Assembly (NCBI RefSeq): GCF_023516595.1
Contig: NZ_JAMGBG010000069.1
Span: 1 to 64,000 of the forward strand
Source of the DNA: Streptomyces neyagawaensis
GTDB taxonomy: Bacteria > Actinomycetota > Actinomycetes > Streptomycetales > Streptomycetaceae
DNA length: 64,000 nt
Reading direction: 5' to 3'
A model generated the notes under the pieces. That model made no database searches. It was not told the origin of the DNA and saw only the letters and a list, made by a program, of their open reading frames with translations. The position numbers and the translations under genes were made by a program. Of the stretch, positions 58,569-64,000 are shown piece by piece; the stretch's first letter is position 1; every line of letters begins with the position of its first letter.

Positions 58569-59093
58569 TCACGGCTCCACGCCGCAGCGTCGGGCGAGGG
58601 CGGTGAGGCGGTCGAGTTCGCGTTGGGCCGCGGCGGGGTGGGCGAGGTCGAGGGCCATGCCGGCGCGGGCGGTGAGGTAGAGGACGTCCTGGCGGGTGGC
58701 CGCGTCGATGCCGGTGGCCCGCTGGAGGCGGCGGCCGGTGACGCTCAGGGACAGCGCGATGGCGTCGAGACGGTCCCGCAGCTCCGGCGGGAGCGTCCGG
58801 CTCAGGGTGTCCTTGACGTAGTCGCGTGTCTGCCGGTCGGCCTCACAGGGGCGAGGGAGGGTGGGGGCCCAGGGAAGGGCGACCTCCCGGGCCTCGTCGT
58901 ACATGTCAGCCAACCAGCGCCGCGCGGCGGCGTGTTCGCCTGCGGTGGCCTGCTCGCGGGCCGACTCCAGCATCGATCGCAGCCGACCCCTGGCCTGCTC
59001 GTCCTCCCCGGTCCGCGCATCCAGATAGCTGGACCACACATCGAACGCCTTCCCCAACTCCGCGTCCAGCACGACCCCGTACACGTCCGGCAC
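58569..59093 (-). CDS. Conserved hypothetical helical protein
   Basis: The 174-residue product is almost entirely helical: YGVVLDAELGKAFDVWSSYLDARTGEDEQARGRLRSMLESAREQATAGEHAAARRWLADMYDEAREV, then KDTLSRTLPPELRDRLDAIALSL, and ALDLAHPAAAQRELDRLTALARRCG, with TPR-like spacing in places. GTG 59093 has GGGAGGG 9 nt upstream. The frame stays open further upstream, but that part has atypical composition. No family recognised. It converges on purA. Confidence 0.6.
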   Translation of the reverse strand: MPDVYGVVLDAELGKAFDVWSSYLDARTGEDEQARGRLRSMLESAREQATAGEHAAARRWLADMYDEAREVALPWAPTLPRPCEADRQTRDYVKDTLSRTLPPELRDRLDAIALSLSVTGRRLQRATGIDAATRQDVLYLTARAGMALDLAHPAAAQRELDRLTALARRCGVEP

Positions 59094-59203
59094 TCCGCGC
59101 CACCCTCCCCACCGAGCCGCCCACCCCGAACGGCAGCGGTACACGATAGACAGGCCAGGCCACAGCCCGCCTGCGCATAACTCCGTCCCCGGATCGGCTG
59201 CCG

Positions 59204-59602
59204 TCAGGCAGGGGCGGGCAGGTCGTGCCACCAGTGACCGCATCCGTCGGAGCAGAAGCGCTCGCGGCGCCGTTCGTCGGCGATCGCGAGCACGGCGATC
59301 AACAGCCGGAACGACTTGCGGCGCTCGTCGGGAGGGGTGAGCCGGACGATCCTGCCCAGTTGGTGCTCGATCCGGCCGCGCACGATCAGCACGGCAGGCG
59401 TGTGCGTCGGCCGCAGCCCGGCACGCAGGATGCTCCGGGGACCGTCCTCCTCGACGACACGGGCCTGGAGGCAGTGGCTGTGCAGGTGCCGCAGTACGTC
59501 GTACTGGGCCTCCGGGTCGAGCGCGTCGAACCATGCGATGCCCTCGGACATGGGGCGCAGCCCTTGGGCGAGTTGGTTGAGCCTCGTATCGCGTTCGTCC
59601 AT
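59204..59602 (-). CDS. DUF5958 family protein
   Basis: The 132-residue protein fits the Streptomyces DUF5958 family as I know it: RLNQLAQGLRPMSEGIAWFDALDPEAQYDVLRHLHSHCLQAR, AGLRPTHTPAVLIVRGRIEHQLGRI, DERRKSFRLLIAVLAIADERRRERFCSDGCGHWWHDL. The C-terminal CSDGCGHWWH could bind a metal. Function unknown. It lies 43 bp downstream of the next minus-strand gene, so both may form an operon. Confidence 0.8.
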   Translation of the reverse strand: MDERDTRLNQLAQGLRPMSEGIAWFDALDPEAQYDVLRHLHSHCLQARVVEEDGPRSILRAGLRPTHTPAVLIVRGRIEHQLGRIVRLTPPDERRKSFRLLIAVLAIADERRRERFCSDGCGHWWHDLPAPA

Positions 59603-59645
59603 GTCCGTACTCCCTTGCGAGGCAGGCTGCGGCGTTGGTGCGAGG

Positions 59646-60101
59646 TCAGCAGGTGAACCAGACGACGAGGCGGACGTCGTCGGGGCCGTGGAGGTCGGAC
59701 AGCGTACGCATCACGGTCCAGACGGGGGCCCAGTGGGTGTCGGGCCCGGCGGCCATGGCTCGGGTTCGGGTGCCCGCGCTGTTGGTCTCGTTCCAGTCCG
59801 CGGAGGCGAGTTCCGCCCACGTGATCCATGTCGTGCCGTGCAGGTCGGTGGAGTCCGCGTACGGGGCGTAGGTGTCCCGCAAGGCTTCGGACGCGGTGTT
59901 CGGGAAGCCCCGGTTCTCGGCGAGGGGGCGGAAACCGGTGTCGTTGCGGACACCGAAGAGGCAGGCGAGCGCGTCGTACGCGTTGCCCACGTTCAGGACG
60001 AAGAGGTCCATGGCGGCGTGCCAGACGGAGTCCTCGTCGTCGGGGCCCCACAGGCGCGTGCCCGGGCGGCATTCGATCAGTCCGCTCAGGTCGGTTGCCA
60101 T
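59646..60101 (-). CDS. Conserved hypothetical protein next to DUF5958
   Basis: The 151-residue product starts MATDLSGLIECRPGTRLWGPDDEDSVWHAAMDLFVLNVGNAYDALACLFGVRN. It continues with short alternating strands and helices (WITWAELASADWNETNSAG, WTVMRTLSDLHGPDDVRLVVWF), so it looks soluble and globular. No known family was recognised. ATG 60101 is preferred, as the upstream part of the open frame looks noncoding. It probably forms an operon with the DUF5958 gene. Confidence 0.6.
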   Translation of the reverse strand: MATDLSGLIECRPGTRLWGPDDEDSVWHAAMDLFVLNVGNAYDALACLFGVRNDTGFRPLAENRGFPNTASEALRDTYAPYADSTDLHGTTWITWAELASADWNETNSAGTRTRAMAAGPDTHWAPVWTVMRTLSDLHGPDDVRLVVWFTC

Positions 60102-60274
60102 GGGCGCATCGTGCCCGCCGCCCTCGCCCGTCGGCATCCGGTTTTCGCGGGCCGGTACGGCCGGGCATCTCATCGGACATTGTTCGCCTGGCGGGCATAT
60201 CCTGAATTCGTGCCCGGTGTGGGGAGAGGGGGATGGTGGCCGGGAGTCCTCAGGGGGCCGGAGAGGAGACTGCC

Positions 60275-60565
60275 ATGCGTGTGTTGTTGAAGGCGTCCTT
60301 CGACACCCAGCGGTCGAGCGAGATGCTGCGGAGCGGCAAGCTGCCCCAGATGATGGAGGCGCTCATGGAGCGCACCAGGCCGGAGGCCACCTACTTCACC
60401 GTGGACCACGGTCGGCGCACGATGTACCTGTTCTTCGACATGACGGACTCCTCCGACATGCCCTCGATCGCCGAGCCGCTGTTCTCGGAGATGGGCGCCA
60501 GCATCGACTACACGCCGGTCATGGACTTCGACGACCTGCAGACGGGCCTCGCCAAACTGAGCTGA
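60275..60565 (+). CDS. Small conserved protein (DUF3303-like)
   Basis: The 96-residue product MRVLLKASFDTQRSSEMLRSGKLPQMMEALMERTRPEATYFTV...YLFFDMTDSSDMPSIAEPLF... has a ferredoxin-like alternating beta-alpha pattern like DUF3303/dimeric stress proteins. GGAGAGGAG lies upstream of the ATG, which fixes the start. It is transcribed alone and is flanked by oppositely oriented genes. Function unknown. Confidence 0.7.
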   Translation: MRVLLKASFDTQRSSEMLRSGKLPQMMEALMERTRPEATYFTVDHGRRTMYLFFDMTDSSDMPSIAEPLFSEMGASIDYTPVMDFDDLQTGLAKLS

Positions 60566-60626
60566 GGCGACGTCCACCCGGCCTTCGTCTTCCCCCGGCC
60601 CTCGCCGCCCCCGCAGCCACCGCTCC

Positions 60627-61277
60627 TCAGCTGAAGATGATCATCGAGCCCTGGGCCAGGCTGCGGGTCGCCGCCGCGTTCAGGCCCAGCCAGACATGGC
60701 GTTCGCGGGCGAAGGGGCTGGAGTCGAACGGCGCGGGAGCGGCCGGCTCCTCCAACGACGTCGGCGCGAGCGGCGGGGCCGGGGCCAGCGGCGGGTTCGC
60801 GGGATCGATCCCGATCGCCGGGGCCACGATCTCCAGTTCGCGCAGCAGCCCCTGGGAGGAGCCCAGCGGGCCGTTGCCCGCGAGGAGTTCGTCGTTGGCC
60901 AGCGGGTGCGGGAAGTCCACGGGGACGTACGCGCCCGCGTGGTCGTAGTGCCAGACGAGATGCGACTGCTGGGCCGTCGTCTCGAACATCTCCAGCAGCT
61001 GCTCGTAGTCGCCGCCCAGCTCACCCACCGGCGTCACCGGCAGCCCGCACACCTGCAACAGGTAGGCCCGGCGCAGGAAGTGCAGCGCGTCGTAGTCGAA
61101 GCCCGCGATGGGGGCGACCTCCCCGGTCAGCCCGGGCATGTACTGGTACACCGGCACCGGGGGCAGTCCTGCCTCGCCCAGCACCTGGTTGTAGAGCGCG
61201 AGTTCCTCGGCGAAGGGGTTGTCGGGCGTGTGGCAGAGCACGTCGACGAGCGGGACCAACCAGAGGTCACAGGCCAA
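60627..61277 (-). CDS. Conserved hypothetical protein of Streptomyces
   Basis: The 216-residue product begins (TTG) ACDLWLVPLVDVLCHTPDNPFAEELALYNQ and runs through LPPVPVYQYMPGLTGEVAPIAGFDYDALHFLRRAYLLQVCGLPVTPVGELGGDYEQLLEMFETTAQQSHLVWHYDHAGAYVPVDFPHPL. It shows strong conservation character but no motif of a family I can name. A Pro/Ala-rich insert lies near the C-terminus. TTG 61277 has GAGGAG 6 nt upstream and fits family starts better than GTG 61292. It lies 55 bp downstream of the glycosyltransferase gene. Confidence 0.7.
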   Translation of the reverse strand: MACDLWLVPLVDVLCHTPDNPFAEELALYNQVLGEAGLPPVPVYQYMPGLTGEVAPIAGFDYDALHFLRRAYLLQVCGLPVTPVGELGGDYEQLLEMFETTAQQSHLVWHYDHAGAYVPVDFPHPLANDELLAGNGPLGSSQGLLRELEIVAPAIGIDPANPPLAPAPPLAPTSLEEPAAPAPFDSSPFARERHVWLGLNAAATRSLAQGSMIIFS

Positions 61278-61332
61278 AGGAGCACTCCTCACAGTGTGGG
61301 CGGGGAAGAAGCGTAGTCGCTGAACGCCGCCT

Positions 61333-63810
61333 TCACTCCCCTTCGTGCAGGTCCCATACCCACACACCGCCCACCCACTTACCGGGACGCCCGACCAGCT
61401 TGTCCACCGTGGCGCGCAACTGCTTGTCGTAGTACTGCGGCCGCAGGACCAGCGCGCCCGCGTGCCAGTACGCGAAGTCCTTGCGGGCCTGCGCCTGCCA
61501 GGCCTCCCCGATCACCGGGGTGCGGCCGGTGTAGCGCACGTCCCGCAGCAGGGCGGATGTGTGGCGCGGTACGGCGCCGTAGATCCCGGTGCGGTCCTCG
61601 CCGTAGGGGCCGTTGAAGTAGCCGCCGGGCATCCGGAAGCCGAAGCGGGCCGTGGTCTGCCAGTGCAGCGCCTCCGCGTTGCCGGGGTCCGGCAGCGGCA
61701 CGGGCACGAGCGTCTCGCCGGCCGCGGTGTCGACGTACGTCCGCCAGGTGCCGTCCGCGATGAACGACGGCACCTCGGGCCGGTCCTGCGACTTCAGCGG
61801 GGCCGGGACGATCGGCAGCAGCGCCAGGGTGATCGCGAGGAACCCCACGTACCGGGTGCCGAGGCCCGGCACCTCCGCCAGCCGTTCGAAGGCGAGCGCC
61901 AGCAGCATGCCGAGCACCGGCGCGCAGATCATCGCCACCCGGCCCTCGATGACCGACTCGAACAGCGGCCGGTCGGCGAGCAGCGCCCACGGTCCGGGCA
62001 GCACGAGGTCCGTCCGCGGGAGGCGGATCTCGGGGCCGAGGGAGAGGACGGCGGCGGCGACCGCGGTGAAGCCGAGCGCCTTCACCAGGGGGCGCTCCCA
62101 CAGGCGTACGACGATGCCGAGGGCCAGCAGCACCAGCGGCCAGCCGTAGAAGGCGTTCTGCTCGGTGGGGTTGAGGGAGAGCGCGTCCGCCCGCTCCGGG
62201 TCGCCCGCGAGGAGGGAGCGCTCGGCGAAGGAGAGCAGGGCGAGGGGGCTGTTCCCGGCGTTGTCGCCGTGGCCGATGCTCTTGTAGCTCTGCGGGCCGA
62301 AGAACTGCCAGGACAGGAAGAAGGCCACCAGGGGGAGCGTGGTGAGGGCCGCGACACCGAGGCCCTTCAGGAGAGGGAGCCAGGAGGCGCGGGCCACGTC
62401 CGGCCGGACGGCCCCGTACGCGGCGGCGAACAGCAGCATGCCCATCGCGGCGAGCAGCAGGGGCTCCTCGCCGAGGAAGACCTGGTACGCCGCCATCAGG
62501 CCGAGGACGACACCGTCCCGTACCGTCCGGGTGCCCGCGCAGAGCCTGAGGGCCCGGTCGATGATCAGCGGGATCATGAACAGGACGATGAAGTTCGGGT
62601 GCGCGTTGGCGTGGCTGACCATCGGGGGCGCGAACGCGGCGAGTGCCGCACCCGTGAAGGCCGCGCCCCGATGCCGTACGAGCCGCTTGACGAGCAGTCG
62701 GTACCAGGCGGCGGCGGTGGCGGCCAGACCCAGCGTCATCACGAGGCCGAGGGTCACCGCGGGGCCCAGGGCGAGCGTCACCGGCGTGAAGGGCACCGAC
62801 AGGCCCAGCATGACCGTGTTGGCCATGAGGTTCACCCCGTCGGGGAAGCCCTGGAAGTCGGTGAACAGAGGGTTCCTGAGGTGGGCGACGTTGTCGGCGG
62901 TGACGGCGAAGAACCACTCCCACTGGTTCTGGTCCTGGAGCGAGTCGGGGAGGTAGCGGCCGTTCGGGTCGATCCAGCGGCCGGCGTAGAGGGTCACCGC
63001 CATCAGCAGGAAGACGACGACGGCGAGGACGTCGGCGGGGCGCAGGGAGCGGGCCGCCGCCCGGACCGAACGGCCCTTCAGGGAGGCGAGTTCACCGAGG
63101 ACGTGGGCGTAGTCCCCGGCGCGGATCTTCGAACCGGGCTGATGGGACCAGCGGATCGGGACCTCGGCGACGGACCAGTCGGCGCGCCGGAAGTGCCGCA
63201 GTATCTCGACGTCTATCCCGAACCCGTCGAGCCGGGAGGCGGCGAACGCCTCCCGGGCCCGCTCGCCGTCGAACAGCTTGAACCCGCACTGGGTGTCGCG
63301 GATGCCGGGCACCACGAGCCCGCGTATCAGCAGGTTGCCCGCGCGGCCGAGGTTCTCGCGCAGCCGGTGCTGCCGCCGCTCGATGCGTGCCCCCGGTGCC
63401 TCACGGGAGCCGATCGCCGCCGCGTGCCCCTCGCTGAGCGCCTTGTCGAGCAGCTCCAACTCGTCGATGGGCGCGGCGAGATCGGCGTCCGTCAGCAGCA
63501 CCCGGCGGCCGTACGAGGCGCACACCCCGAGGCGCAGGGCGTGGCCCTTGCCCCGGTTGCGGGGCCCGCCCTTGATGAGCTGCACCCGTGAGTCGCGCTC
63601 GGTGACGGCGGCCACGACCTCGCGCGTACCGTCCGTCGAACCGTCGTCGACGACGAGGACCTCCCAGGTCTCGGCGGCCTCCGTCGCGGTGAGGTGGGAG
63701 ACGATCGCGTCGAGGGTGGGGCCGAGGCGCCGCTCCTCGTTGTAGGCGGGGACGACAACGGACAGATCGACGCCGACCCGGGGGCCGGCGCCCGTGCGGG
63801 CCCCGCTCAT
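61333..63810 (-). CDS. Family 2 glycosyltransferase fused to a polytopic membrane (GT-C-like) domain
   Basis: The 825-residue protein has an N-terminal GT-A domain of the dolichyl-phosphate-glucose/mannose synthase type (about 15-240: DLSVVVPAYNEERRLGPTLDAIV, VLVVDDGSTDGTREVV, GKGHALRLGV, VLLTDADLAAPIDEL, then IRDTQCGFKLFDGERA). About ten membrane helices follow (from about residue 275) and then a soluble extracellular C-terminus. It could both charge a polyprenyl-phosphate sugar and use or flip it. Its start overlaps the stop of the FCD regulator gene in ATGA. Acceptor unknown. Confidence 0.85.
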   Translation of the reverse strand: MSGARTGAGPRVGVDLSVVVPAYNEERRLGPTLDAIVSHLTATEAAETWEVLVVDDGSTDGTREVVAAVTERDSRVQLIKGGPRNRGKGHALRLGVCASYGRRVLLTDADLAAPIDELELLDKALSEGHAAAIGSREAPGARIERRQHRLRENLGRAGNLLIRGLVVPGIRDTQCGFKLFDGERAREAFAASRLDGFGIDVEILRHFRRADWSVAEVPIRWSHQPGSKIRAGDYAHVLGELASLKGRSVRAAARSLRPADVLAVVVFLLMAVTLYAGRWIDPNGRYLPDSLQDQNQWEWFFAVTADNVAHLRNPLFTDFQGFPDGVNLMANTVMLGLSVPFTPVTLALGPAVTLGLVMTLGLAATAAAWYRLLVKRLVRHRGAAFTGAALAAFAPPMVSHANAHPNFIVLFMIPLIIDRALRLCAGTRTVRDGVVLGLMAAYQVFLGEEPLLLAAMGMLLFAAAYGAVRPDVARASWLPLLKGLGVAALTTLPLVAFFLSWQFFGPQSYKSIGHGDNAGNSPLALLSFAERSLLAGDPERADALSLNPTEQNAFYGWPLVLLALGIVVRLWERPLVKALGFTAVAAAVLSLGPEIRLPRTDLVLPGPWALLADRPLFESVIEGRVAMICAPVLGMLLALAFERLAEVPGLGTRYVGFLAITLALLPIVPAPLKSQDRPEVPSFIADGTWRTYVDTAAGETLVPVPLPDPGNAEALHWQTTARFGFRMPGGYFNGPYGEDRTGIYGAVPRHTSALLRDVRYTGRTPVIGEAWQAQARKDFAYWHAGALVLRPQYYDKQLRATVDKLVGRPGKWVGGVWVWDLHEGE

Positions 63811-64000
63811 TCGCCGGCCAGCCGTTCCACGAGGGTCAGCGAGTGGTCGTCGTACTCGGCGATGATCTCCTGCGCGGTGAGGGCGTCCCGGCGGGTGAGC
63901 GCGTCGACGAGGTCGGTGTACCGGTCCCACAGCCGGCCCTTGAGGTCGTCCGCCCGGCGCAGGTGCTGCACCGCGCACACCCAGGACTGCACCCGCAGCC
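63807..64000 (-). CDS. GntR-family regulator, FCD-domain C-terminus (partial, cut by window edge)
   Basis: Only the last 64 residues are present: VCAVQHLRRADDLKGRLWDRYTDLVDALTRRDALTAQEIIAEYDDHSLTLVERLAG. This is the final helical part of an FCD ligand-binding domain (D-A-L-x-x-R-D-x-x-x-A-x-x-I-x-x-Y-x-x-H), typical of GntR/FadR-type repressors. The rest lies beyond the window. The ATGA overlap with the glycosyltransferase gene suggests a common transcript. Confidence 0.8.
   Translation of the reverse strand, partial: LRVQSWVCAVQHLRRADDLKGRLWDRYTDLVDALTRRDALTAQEIIAEYDDHSLTLVERLAGE

Overview
This 64 kb window is high-G+C chromosomal DNA of a Streptomyces (or a very close actinomycete). The evidence is third-codon-position G/C in every real gene, many GTG/TTG starts, abundant lipoproteins, a ClpB gene preceded by an HspR-type HAIR operator, DesK-type two-component pairs, and an ECF41-type sigma factor. 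The gene set (purA, tryptophan 2,3-dioxygenase/kynureninase, fba, pyrE, clpB) resembles the conserved core that carries these genes in Streptomyces coelicolor, as far as I recall. It does not look like a subtelomeric arm, and no prophage, integrase, IS element, CRISPR array, rRNA or tRNA was recognised.

Layout. 0-9 kb: a luciferase-like oxidoreductase, a secreted PA14-like protein, an HxlR regulator divergent from an imine-reductase-like enzyme, a frameshifted Uma2 nuclease remnant, an orphan xylose-type solute-binding lipoprotein and two further lipoproteins. 8.6-12 kb: a translationally coupled minus-strand operon of circularly permuted ATP-grasp, alpha-E and transglutaminase-like proteins. 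12.4-15.1 kb: two paralogous LuxR-type regulators, a small secreted peptide with two DTSWP motifs, and a Rieske-like protein that has lost its cluster ligands. I consider this the best candidate for an undescribed (possibly peptide-signalling) system. 15.3-20.8 kb: PPOX protein, clpB, a YbjN protein, a membrane-protein remnant and an aminotransferase. 21-22 kb: three tandem single-TM proteins with Cys/Gly/Ser tails. 22.5-33 kb: DUF2617, spermidine-synthase-like membrane enzyme, SRPBCC protein, aldose epimerase family protein, pyrE, fba, MFS exporter and DUF3151, separated by a palindromic mobile-like element and three G+C-rich minisatellites.

33-37 kb: tryptophan catabolism (dioxygenase, kynureninase, formamidase-like hydrolase). 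37-44 kb: DUF1023 hydrolase, membrane acyltransferase and two tandem sensor-kinase/response-regulator pairs. 44-50 kb: alpha/beta hydrolase, cytochrome P450, and an ABC exporter divergent from a GbsR/MarR regulator with an inverted-repeat operator. 50-57 kb: DNA-binding protein, ECF41 sigma factor with a convergent oxidoreductase partner bearing an ECF41-like promoter, TIGR04222-like protein, three small exported proteins including an I36-type inhibitor, and a divergent diacylglycerol-kinase-like protein. 57-64 kb: purA, several conserved hypotheticals including DUF5958, a glycosyltransferase fused to a polytopic membrane domain, and the C-terminus of a GntR/FCD regulator cut by the window edge.

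Two window-wide themes stand out. Many genes have a TANNNT-like -10 hexamer 6-8 nt before the start codon and no ribosome-binding site, which implies leaderless mRNAs. Tandem repeats are unusually common, both between genes and inside coding sequences as in-frame low-complexity tracts.
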